11,152 bases of DNA, from contig CADBQJ010000153.1 of the NCBI GenBank assembly GCA_902796785.1, forward strand, positions 1 to 11,152, read 5' to 3'. A program made the position numbers and the translations under genes. The first letter of the stretch is position 1, and each line of letters begins with the position of its first letter. Shown here piece after piece: positions 4,158 to 11,152 of the stretch. This DNA comes from Fibrobacter succinogenes (lineage in GTDB: Bacteria > Fibrobacterota > Fibrobacteria > Fibrobacterales > CADBQJ01). A model generated the notes under the pieces. That model did no database searches, was not told where the DNA came from, and saw only the letters and a program-made list of their open reading frames with translations.

Positions 4158-7044
4158 ATTTGGCGGTGTAGACCGCGTCCCACTTCTCGCCCGGCGCGAC
4201 CGGGGGATGCTCGCGGAACTCGCGGCACCGCGCGGCGAAGACGTGCGACGGCGTGGTGCGGCATCCCTTCTGGCGGTCGGGATGGTTGGGCTCCAGCTCC
4301 TGGCATTGCGCGAAGAGCGCCTCGGCGCGGTCCCATTCCATCGCCTCGTAGGCGGCGCGCGCCTCGTTCCAGAGCGCGAGCAGGCGCTCGAGTTCGGGCG
4401 TGAGCTCCGACCGTTCGCAGAGCGGTTCGAAGACCAGCACCGGCTCGCTCTTGCCCACCACGCGCAGGCGGTCGATCGGGCGCCCGACGACGTCGTCGCC
4501 GGCCAGCTTCATCGTGGCCTCCGAGGCGAGGACGTAGACGCCGTACTGCTTCGCGCCGCTCTCCAGGCGCGCGGCCAGGTTGACGTCGTCGCCCATCATC
4601 GTGTAGTTCATCCGGATCGAGGAGCCCATGTTCCCGGTGACGATCTCGCCGGAGTTGATTCCGATCCGCATCCGCATCTCGCGCACGGCGTCGGGCCACT
4701 TGTCGCCCTCCGAGCTCCACTTCGCGCGCAGCTCCGCCAGCCGCTTCTGCATGGCCAGCGCCGCGAGCAGGGCCTTGCGCGCGTGGTCGGGGACGGTGAC
4801 GGGGGCGCCGAAGAAGGCGATGATCGCGTCGCCCTCGTATTTGTCGAGCGTGCCGCCGTTCTTCAGCAGGATGTCGGTCATGGCGGTCAGGTACTCGTTG
4901 ATCAGCTCCACCAGCCGGGCCGCGTCGCCGATCTTCTCGGAGAAGGTGGAGAAGCTCTGGATGTCGGTGAAATAGGCGGTCAGCAGCTTCTTCTCGCCGC
5001 CGAGCGCGGGCTTTTCGCCGGTTTCGAGCATGCGGTCGATCAGCTCGGGGGAGATGTAGCTCTTGAAGGCCGCCACGGCGTGCCGGCGGTCCTTGGCCTC
5101 CACCAGGTAGCGCAACGCCATCGAGAGCAGGAAGGCGAGGACGGCGGCGACCAGGGGGTCGACGATGCCGTGGAAGACGCCGGACTCCACGAACTCCTTG
5201 AATCCCAGCGAGAAGCCGACCAGCGCCAGCGCGACGGCGAGCGGGCCCGAGACGAAGGGGGGCAGCGTCCAGGCCAGGAGCGCGACCAGCAGCGCGGCCA
5301 GGACGACGACGAGCGCTTCCGAAAGGGGCGGCGGGACGCGCGTGGCGTGCCCGTTCAGGATGTTCTCCAGCAGGTTCGCGTGGACGAAGATGCCCGGGAA
5401 GACGCGGTCGCCGGGCGCGGAGACGATGTCGAAGAGGCCGCTGGCGGTGGAGCCCAGCACGAAGACCTTGCCCCGGTAGAATCCGTCGTCGATCTCGCCG
5501 GCGAGCACGCTGGCGTAGGAGATTGTCTTGAAGGAGCCCATCCCCTTGCCCGCGAAGCCGATGCGGACCGCGCCGCGTTCGTCGACCGGAACCTCGAGGC
5601 CGCGCCCGACGAAGAGCGTGTCGCCCTCCCCGAGCTTCTCCAGCGCCTCTTCGGGCAGGTCGAGCAGCTCGCGCAGCGTCTCGCCCTTCAGCAGGAGCGC
5701 GTTCGAGACGAGCGTCCCGTCGGATTCGCGGCGCACGCGGATCTCCTGCGAGAGGACCGCCGAGCGGCCCGGCTCCAGCGAGGCGGCGCGTTCGCGGGCC
5801 TCGCGCAGCGTCCGCGCGGTGTAGGCGCAGATTTCGACCTCCTCGCCGTCCTCGTCCTCGAGCGCGAGGTCGCCCTCGCCGTCGCTCTCCATCGCCTTCC
5901 GGAGAAGTTCGCCCTCGAGCGTCTGGCCGTCCTCGACGTCGGCCTCGAGTTCGCCGTCCTGGCCGCGCCGGAGGACCACCGGCGTGGTCGCGCGCAGTTC
6001 GTCGGACCCGGGCGGCAGCGAGTCGATCGCCCCCTTCGAGGCGCGCAGCCGGGCGATCATCCCGGGCGTCAGGCCCGGGAGCGAGGCGGCGATCCCCTCC
6101 GGCGCGCGGAAGAGCCGCAGCGGGGGAGGCAGCCGGACGGCGCGGCCCGGCTCCACGACCAGCTCGTCGGGCGAGGCGCCCGTCAGCAGCAGCGCGGTCT
6201 GGAGCGCGAGCACGGGGTACTGGCGCGTCGGGCCCGTGGACGAGTCGGCGGGGAAGGGGATGGAGTGGAGCAGCGGCTCGCGGCGGTGGACGCCGTCGGG
6301 GTCGGGCACCACGTTGGTCAGCCCCACCCGCGCGGCGGCTTGCGAGAGCTCGGGGAAGACGTTGTCGAGCAGAGCCCAGCCCCACGGGGAGCGCCAGTCC
6401 TCCCGGATCGTCGCGGAGGCGGGGTTGTTCGACTCGAACCACTCCTCGGTCGCGAAGGGCTTCCAGGCGCTCTGGCTGTAGGCGCTCTTCGGGCTGCCGG
6501 TGGCGCCGACGACCACGCGGCCCGAGCGGCGCACCTCCTCGATCAGCGCGGAGTCGGCGTTGAACCCGCCGCGCAGCACGGGGCGCAGCCGCTCCATCTC
6601 GCGGGCGTCGAGCGCCTTCGAGAGGACCGATTCCGCCCGCTCGGCCTCGCGCCGGCCGAAGTCGGCGTTCTGGAAGAGGATGTCGAAGACGATCGCGGAG
6701 GCGCCCCCTTCGGAGAGGCGGCGGACGACCTCGGCGTGGTGGGTGCGGGGCCAGGAGTTGAAGGGGCCGAGGCGGTCGAGCGAGGTTTCGTCGACGTCGA
6801 CCACCACGATGTTCGGCTCGCGGAGGGGCCGGTCGGCGCCGCTCTCCGCCTCGAAGGCGTATTTCATCGACCAGTCGAGGTCGTAGAGGACGTTCTCCAG
6901 GTTGTCGCGGAGGGCGCCGAGCGTGCCGAAGGCGGGGATGACCCAGAGCGCGACGGCCGCGGCCGCGAACGCGCTCCCCAGGGCGAGGAGCGCCCGTCTC
7001 GGCCTCTTCGGGATCCTTCTCATGCCGCGGGGAAGCAGTGCCAT
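4150..7044 (-). CDS. CHASE2-domain membrane adenylate cyclase (class III)
   Basis: 964 residues. TM1 is at 17-40; an extracytoplasmic CHASE2 sensor spans about 45-570 (VVVDVDETSLDRLG at 80-93, AIVFDILFQNADF at 117-129, FVLGSTASGLFDIVSAP at 528-544, PGIFVHANLLENIL at 550-563). Three TM segments follow at about 575-593, 598-615 and 627-646, then the cyclase domain at about 685-870. Metal ligands are D694 (YFTDIQSF) and D739 (KYEGDA). K735 and T815 are the purine-selecting residues, and N822 and R826 the transition-state pair (GDDVNLAARLE). The Lys/Thr pair predicts cAMP production, class IIIb. A TPR-like helical pair (about 885-922) and a C-rich tail ending with a PP...W motif close the protein. 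CHASE2 is enlarged by about 175 residues (about 305-480), including an acidic stretch (361-403). The start is ATG at 7042-7044; an ATG seven codons later is an alternative. It is divergent from ftsK and convergent with dapB. Confidence 0.95.
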   Translation of the reverse strand: MALLPRGMRRIPKRPRRALLALGSAFAAAAVALWVIPAFGTLGALRDNLENVLYDLDWSMKYAFEAESGADRPLREPNIVVVDVDETSLDRLGPFNSWPRTHHAEVVRRLSEGGASAIVFDILFQNADFGRREAERAESVLSKALDAREMERLRPVLRGGFNADSALIEEVRRSGRVVVGATGSPKSAYSQSAWKPFATEEWFESNNPASATIREDWRSPWGWALLDNVFPELSQAAARVGLTNVVPDPDGVHRREPLLHSIPFPADSSTGPTRQYPVLALQTALLLTGASPDELVVEPGRAVRLPPPLRLFRAPEGIAASLPGLTPGMIARLRASKGAIDSLPPGSDELRATTPVVLRRGQDGELEADVEDGQTLEGELLRKAMESDGEGDLALEDEDGEEVEICAYTARTLREARERAASLEPGRSAVLSQEIRVRRESDGTLVSNALLLKGETLRELLDLPEEALEKLGEGDTLFVGRGLEVPVDERGAVRIGFAGKGMGSFKTISYASVLAGEIDDGFYRGKVFVLGSTASGLFDIVSAPGDRVFPGIFVHANLLENILNGHATRVPPPLSEALVVVLAALLVALLAWTLPPFVSGPLAVALALVGFSLGFKEFVESGVFHGIVDPLVAAVLAFLLSMALRYLVEAKDRRHAVAAFKSYISPELIDRMLETGEKPALGGEKKLLTAYFTDIQSFSTFSEKIGDAARLVELINEYLTAMTDILLKNGGTLDKYEGDAIIAFFGAPVTVPDHARKALLAALAMQKRLAELRAKWSSEGDKWPDAVREMRMRIGINSGEIVTGNMGSSIRMNYTMMGDDVNLAARLESGAKQYGVYVLASEATMKLAGDDVVGRPIDRLRVVGKSEPVLVFEPLCERSELTPELERLLALWNEARAAYEAMEWDRAEALFAQCQELEPNHPDRQKGCRTTPSHVFAARCREFREHPPVAPGEKWDAVYTAKSK

Positions 7045-7117
7045 TTCCCAAAGCGTAGAATATTCGGGGAGGGGAGGCCGCGAAAACTATCTAAAGAAAT
7101 ATCTATTATTGCGGACG
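7045..7117. promoter_or_regulatory. AT-rich divergent promoter region, cyclase/ftsK
   Basis: These 73 bp separate divergent start codons and are clearly richer in A and T than the surroundings. The palindrome GAATATTC lies at 7058-7065. On the minus strand TATTCT (7062-7057) could be a -10 box for the cyclase, 12 bases before its ATG. On the plus strand TATTAT (7104-7109) could be a -10 box for ftsK. Good -35 boxes are not evident, so promoter positions are tentative. Confidence 0.45.
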
Positions 7118-9829
7118 ATGGCGAAGAAAGGCAAATCGACGAAATCCAAGGCCGGCGGCAAGAAGTCCGAAACCGCCTCGTCGCCGCTGACGCGCGAGGT
7201 CCTGGGCTGGGTCTTCATCCTCATCTCCCTCTTCGGGCTGGGGTGCGTCTTCGCGGTCGAGGGCTTCCAGCATCCCCGCGCCGGCGACGTCTTCGGGCGG
7301 TTCGCCACGACGGTGATGGAGCTCTTCGGCGCGCTGCCCGCGCTGCTCTTCCTGCTCTGGGGCGTCCTCCTGGGGCTCAAGCTGATCGGCCTCTCCTTCG
7401 TCCGCGTCTCCGGGCGGCTGCTGGCGGTCACCTTCCTGCTCTGCGTCGAGACGCTCTGGCTGATGAGCGCCTCCTACGCCGTCAAGGGCTCCTCCGCGGT
7501 CGTGGACTACGCCAACGGCGGCGGGCACGTCGGCCGCTTCCTCATGCGCATGGTGGTCGTCCCGATCGGCGGCCGGACCGTCCTCGCCCCGCGGATCGCC
7601 GGCGCCGTGGCCGTCTTCTTCACGCTGATCTTCGGATTCCGCTGGAGCCCGGTCGCCGCCATCGAAAAGGTCTATTCCGTCCTCTCCGCCGGATTCCGCC
7701 GCCTGCGCCGTTCGCGCGCCGACCGCGACGAAGAGGCCCTCAAGAAGGCCCATCCCGAAATGATCACGAGCCCCGCCGAAGAGGAGATCCGCGCCCGCGC
7801 CACCGGCCGGAACGCCGTCCCTCCCGCCGAGGAGAAGCAGCCCCTCACCGCCGAGGAGTTCCGCCGCGCCGCCGACGACGAGATGATCGCGCGCCTGGAG
7901 AGCCTCACGCCCGAGGAGGCCAGCAAGCTCGACCCCATCCTCCTGGAGAAGATGATCGCCGTGCGCGACGCGCGCGACGCCGCCCGCGTCCGCAACAGCT
8001 GGATCCTGGGGATGGACCGCGACCGCGGAATCCCGCGCGCCGGCGAGAGCGCCCCGTCCGAGCAGTCGCCGCTGATGAGCGAGCCCGCTCCCGATTCAGC
8101 ATCCACCCCCGCTCCTTCCGCGAGTCCGAACGGGACGCAGGACGATTCTTCCTCCGCCGCCACGCCCGAATCCGCCGCTGCTCCTGCCGCGTCCCCGAAC
8201 GACTCGCGGGACGATTCCTCCTCCCGCCCGGATTCCGATTCTCATGAAGCGCTTACCCGCGCCTTCTCCGTCGACGAGCTGAAATCCTTCGGCGGCGCCC
8301 GGCCCGAAGCCCCGAAGCCCGCCCCCGCGAAGCCCGCGGCCCCGCCTCCGCAGAAGCCCTACGTCGTCCCCGACTTCCTCTCCATCCTCCCCGAGCCGAA
8401 GCGCCAGACGACGGCCCTCTCCGAGGCCGATCTCGACAACATCGCCCAGCGCATCGTGGACGCGCTGCGCAGCTTCCGCGTGCCCGCGCAGTGCGAGAAC
8501 AAGTCGCCCGGCCCGGTCATCACCTGCTACGAGCTCTCCCTGGCCCCCGGCGTCCCCGTGGCCCGCGCCGCCGCGCTCGACAAGGAGATCGCCATGGCGG
8601 CGCACGTGAAGGACGTGCGCATCGAGGCGCCGATCCCGGGCAAGGACACCATCGGCATCGAGGTCCCGAACCCCGTGCGCCAGATCGTCTACTTCCGCGA
8701 CATCCTCAACGACGCCACCTGGCCGCCCGCCTCGGCGGCGCTCCCCGTGGCCCTGGGCTGCGGCACCGTCGGGCAGCACATCGTCTTCGACCTGGCCCGC
8801 GCCCCGCACCTGCTGGTGGGCGGCGCCACCGGCTCGGGGAAGTCGGTCTGCGTCAACACCATCCTCTGCTCGCTGCTGGCCACCCAGACGCCCGACGACC
8901 TGCGGCTGATCCTGGTCGACCCCAAGGTGGTCGAGCTCTCCCTCTACGCCGAGATCCCGCACCTGCTGACGCCCGTCATCACCGACCCCGACAAGACGGT
9001 CCGCATGCTCGAGTGGCTCTGCAACGAGATGGACCACCGCTACGAGATCCTGGCCCGCGCCCGCGTGCGCGAGCTGCGCTCCTTCAACTCCAAGCAGGCC
9101 GCCGGCGAGTTCGCGGGCGTCCTCCCCGAGGAGGAGGACCGCAAGATGCCCCGCCTGGTGGTCATCATCGACGAGTTCGCCGACATCATGGCGCAGGCCG
9201 GCAAGGAATTCGAGAAGTGCGTGGCGCGCATCGCCGCCAAGGCCCGCGCGGTGGGCATCCACCTGGTGCTCGCCACCCAGCGCCCCGACGCCAAGATCAT
9301 CACGGGCAAGATCAAGTCGAACCTCCCTTCGCGCATCGCCTTCCGCACCGCGCAGAACTTCGACTCGCGCACCATCATCGGCCGCGACGGCGCCGAGAAG
9401 CTGCTCGGCAAGGGCGACATGCTCTTCATGGCCGGCGACTCGCCCGACGTGGTCCGCGTGCACGGCTGCTTCCTCTCCGACGACGACGTGAAGAACGCGC
9501 TCGACGCCGTGGTCGGGCAGGGCGTCGTCCTCGACCGCATCGAGGACTTCCCCTCCGCCGACGAGGAGGACGGGGAGGACGGCGGCCAGGGCCCGCTCGA
9601 CCCGCTCTTCGAGGAGGTGGCGCGCTACGCGCTCGACGGCGGGATCTCCATCTCCGAGATCCAGCGCACCTTCTCGCTCGGCTTCGCCCGCGCCGGCCGC
9701 GTCTTCAACCAGCTGAAGAGCTACCGCGTCATCAGCCCCAAGAAGGACGCCGCGGGCAAGCGCAACCCGGCGCTGATGAACGAGCAGGAGCTCGACGAGT
9801 TCCTCTCCCAGTTCCGCGGGGGCAGGTGA
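7118..9829 (+). CDS. ftsK: FtsK/SpoIIIE family DNA translocase
   Basis: 903 residues. A Lys-rich N-terminus (MAKKGKSTKSKAGGKK) precedes membrane segments at about 28-48, 66-92, 99-118 and 157-175. A charged and then Pro/Ala/Ser-rich linker spans about 195-415. The motor domain spans about 430-800: Walker A GATGSGKS (569-576), DPKVVELSLY (601-610), Walker B VVIIDEFAD (681-689), LATQRPDAKIITG (718-730), SRIAFRT (738-744) and LLGKGDML (762-769). A C-terminal gamma-type winged helix (about 826-900) should read chromosome polarity. The protein is expected at the division septum, pumping DNA and helping dimer resolution. Length and layout are normal for the family. The ATG at 7118 is chosen because the frame upstream is antisense to the cyclase and lacks membrane protein character. 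There is no clear Shine-Dalgarno, and a TATTAT box about 8 bp upstream would leave almost no leader. The linker holds a 23-residue-period duplication. The stop is one base from the next gene. Confidence 0.96.
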   Translation: MAKKGKSTKSKAGGKKSETASSPLTREVLGWVFILISLFGLGCVFAVEGFQHPRAGDVFGRFATTVMELFGALPALLFLLWGVLLGLKLIGLSFVRVSGRLLAVTFLLCVETLWLMSASYAVKGSSAVVDYANGGGHVGRFLMRMVVVPIGGRTVLAPRIAGAVAVFFTLIFGFRWSPVAAIEKVYSVLSAGFRRLRRSRADRDEEALKKAHPEMITSPAEEEIRARATGRNAVPPAEEKQPLTAEEFRRAADDEMIARLESLTPEEASKLDPILLEKMIAVRDARDAARVRNSWILGMDRDRGIPRAGESAPSEQSPLMSEPAPDSASTPAPSASPNGTQDDSSSAATPESAAAPAASPNDSRDDSSSRPDSDSHEALTRAFSVDELKSFGGARPEAPKPAPAKPAAPPPQKPYVVPDFLSILPEPKRQTTALSEADLDNIAQRIVDALRSFRVPAQCENKSPGPVITCYELSLAPGVPVARAAALDKEIAMAAHVKDVRIEAPIPGKDTIGIEVPNPVRQIVYFRDILNDATWPPASAALPVALGCGTVGQHIVFDLARAPHLLVGGATGSGKSVCVNTILCSLLATQTPDDLRLILVDPKVVELSLYAEIPHLLTPVITDPDKTVRMLEWLCNEMDHRYEILARARVRELRSFNSKQAAGEFAGVLPEEEDRKMPRLVVIIDEFADIMAQAGKEFEKCVARIAAKARAVGIHLVLATQRPDAKIITGKIKSNLPSRIAFRTAQNFDSRTIIGRDGAEKLLGKGDMLFMAGDSPDVVRVHGCFLSDDDVKNALDAVVGQGVVLDRIEDFPSADEEDGEDGGQGPLDPLFEEVARYALDGGISISEIQRTFSLGFARAGRVFNQLKSYRVISPKKDAAGKRNPALMNEQELDEFLSQFRGGR
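8125..8227. repeat. imperfect 69-bp duplication in the FtsK linker
   Basis: The encoded ASPNGTQDDSSS (residues 335-346) and ASPNDSRDDSSS (358-369) are 23 residues apart, and the underlying DNA matches with scattered, often synonymous changes. Linker length in FtsK is variable, so this is probably neutral expansion. Confidence 0.6.
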
Positions 9830-9830
9830 G

Positions 9831-11152
9831 ATGTCCAACCGCCGGCTCGCGCAGCTGATCCTGGTGGGCGTCGTCCTGGCCTGCGTGGCCTGGATCGCCG
9901 GCTTCCTGCTGAAGGACCACAACCCCGTCCTGCTCGTCCTGACCGGCGCGGCCTACGTCGCCGGGCTCCGGGCCGTCTGGCAGCCCTGGCAGCGCAGGCA
10001 GGAGGAGCGCCGGATGACCGAGGAGGAGCGGGCCGCCGCGCGCGAGGTGCAGCGCCGGCTCCAGCTGGTGATCGACGGCAACAACGACGGCATCTGGGAC
10101 TGGGACCTCTCCGACGAGTCGACCGAGAGCGTCTTCTGGTCCGACCGCGCCGAGCAGCTGCTCGGGCTGGAGCAGGGCGGCCTGGGCGGCTCCTTCGACG
10201 TCTTCCGCTCGATGCTGCTCCCCGAGGACCGCGACGAGTTCAACAAGGCGCTGCGGCGCCACCTGATGTTCAACGAGGCCTTCGACCTCGAGCTGCGCGC
10301 GCGCACGGGCGCCGCCGACGACGGCGAGGGCGAGCTGCGCCACTTCCGCATCTGCGGCAAGGCGAAGCGCGACGAGTCGAACAGGCCGGTGCGCATGGCC
10401 GGCTCTCTCGCCGACATCACCGACCGCAAGGCCAAGGAGGAGGAGCTCTTCCGCAGCGCCAACCGCGACGCGCTCACCGGGCTTCCCAACCGCGCCTGGT
10501 TCCTGAACCGCCTCGTGGAGCTCGACAGGCTCTCCCGCGACCGCACCGACGACGTCTACGCGCTGATGATCGTCAACGTCGACCACTTCAAGCAGATCAA
10601 CGACAACCTCGGCCCGCTCGTCGCCGACGCCATCCTGGCCGAATGCGGCAGGCGCCTCCGGACCGTCGTCCCCGACGAGGGCGACCTGGCGCGCCTGGGC
10701 TTCGACGAGTTCGTCGTGGTGGTCCGCCACATCCGCGAGTCGGGCGACGCGCAGACCGCCGCCAAGCGGATCCAGGAGGAGCTCTCGCGCCCCTACCGCA
10801 TGGAGAGCCGCGACGTCTACCTCACCGTCTCCCTCGGGATCGTCTTCTCGGGCGAGCGCCGCGAGCGCCCCGAGCTGATCCTCCAGGACGCCACGACCGT
10901 CCTCAACCAGTCGAAGGAGATGGGCGACGGGCGCATCCAGGTCTTCACGCCGGGGATGCGCGAGAAGGAGCGCCGGCGCTACAGGATGATGCGCGACCTG
11001 CGCACCGCGCTCGACGAGAACCAGTTCTACCTCTGCTACCAGCCGCAGATCCGCCTGAAGGACCGCTCGCTGGGCGGCTTCGAGGCGCTGCTGCGGTGGC
11101 GCCGGCCCGAAACGGGCGACGTCCCGCCGACGTCGTTCGTCCCCGTGCTCGA
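9831..11152 (+). CDS. membrane PAS-GGDEF-EAL c-di-GMP protein, GGDEF degenerate (partial)
   Basis: 440 residues are visible; the gene runs off the right edge. Two membrane segments (about 8-27 and 33-49) and a charged coiled segment (53-75) lead to a PAS domain (about 76-200; DGIWDWDL at 86-93, ADITDRK at 194-200). A GGDEF domain spans about 208-372 (DALTGLPNRAWF at 213-224) and an EAL domain begins near 385, with YQPQI (403-407) and EALLRW (418-423) intact. The GGDEF domain looks inactive as a cyclase. The signature is GFDEF (290-294), the first metal Asp is N249 (VNVDHFK), the usual GH is GP (261-262), GD is AD (265-266), and no RxxD inhibitory site precedes the signature. The likely role is PAS-controlled c-di-GMP hydrolysis at the membrane, with the GGDEF as a regulatory or GTP-sensing part; the catalytic residues of the rest of EAL are outside the window. 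The start is ATG one base after the ftsK stop, with GGGGGCAGG upstream, indicating an operon with ftsK. Confidence 0.93.
   Translation, partial: MSNRRLAQLILVGVVLACVAWIAGFLLKDHNPVLLVLTGAAYVAGLRAVWQPWQRRQEERRMTEEERAAAREVQRRLQLVIDGNNDGIWDWDLSDESTESVFWSDRAEQLLGLEQGGLGGSFDVFRSMLLPEDRDEFNKALRRHLMFNEAFDLELRARTGAADDGEGELRHFRICGKAKRDESNRPVRMAGSLADITDRKAKEEELFRSANRDALTGLPNRAWFLNRLVELDRLSRDRTDDVYALMIVNVDHFKQINDNLGPLVADAILAECGRRLRTVVPDEGDLARLGFDEFVVVVRHIRESGDAQTAAKRIQEELSRPYRMESRDVYLTVSLGIVFSGERRERPELILQDATTVLNQSKEMGDGRIQVFTPGMREKERRRYRMMRDLRTALDENQFYLCYQPQIRLKDRSLGGFEALLRWRRPETGDVPPTSFVPVL

Noticed and set aside
4207..8247. Plus-strand open frame of 1346 codons across the cyclase and the start of ftsK
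   Set aside because: It is antisense to the cyclase and then out of frame with ftsK, both strongly supported; such frames arise from GC-rich codon use.
8096..9922. Minus-strand open frame of 608 codons antisense to ftsK, and a similar one at 9732-10730
   Set aside because: Both lie opposite well-supported genes, carry no recognisable motif and show shadow-like composition.

Overview
The window is GC-rich bacterial DNA, densely coding, with seven protein genes: five complete and one cut at each end. A lipid A acyltransferase-like protein points to a Gram-negative cell with a lipopolysaccharide-type outer membrane. DapB is of the plant-like subfamily rather than the E. coli type. Several genes start without a clear Shine-Dalgarno sequence. 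A member of the PVC group (Lentisphaerota, Kiritimatiellota or Verrucomicrobiota) would fit, but this is a weak inference and no marker gene here settles it.

Left part, minus strand (3032 down to 1): a ROK-family sugar kinase, then a GAF-AAA+-Fis regulator built like NifA, then an LpxL/HtrB-like acyltransferase that runs off the left edge. The kinase and regulator are 33 bp apart. The regulator and acyltransferase overlap by ATGA. This looks like one operon. The regulator keeps its ATPase motifs but has a changed GAFTGA loop (GVLSGT), so its partnership with sigma-54 is in doubt.

Middle: dapB (3087-3917, plus strand) is divergent from the kinase across a 54-bp gap holding two overlapping inverted repeats. 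dapB converges on a large minus-strand gene, a CHASE2 membrane adenylate cyclase (7044 to 4150). The 232 bp between them hold a 65-bp tandem repeat. Each unit carries a 25-nt hairpin with a bulged A, and three hairpins differ by compensatory base changes. A terminator-like pair of GCCCGGGC boxes with a T-rich tail follows.

Right part, plus strand: the cyclase is divergent, across a 73-bp AT-rich gap, from ftsK (7118-9829, chromosome-segregation DNA translocase). One base separates ftsK from a membrane PAS-GGDEF-EAL protein that runs off the right edge. Its GGDEF domain has lost several catalytic residues while the EAL signature is intact, so it probably degrades or senses c-di-GMP. A cAMP-making enzyme and a c-di-GMP protein therefore flank, and may be co-controlled with, the segregation motor.

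No tRNA, rRNA, CRISPR array, transposase or phage gene was seen. The best candidate for something undescribed is the covarying hairpin repeat downstream of dapB, followed by the regulator with the altered sigma-54 loop.
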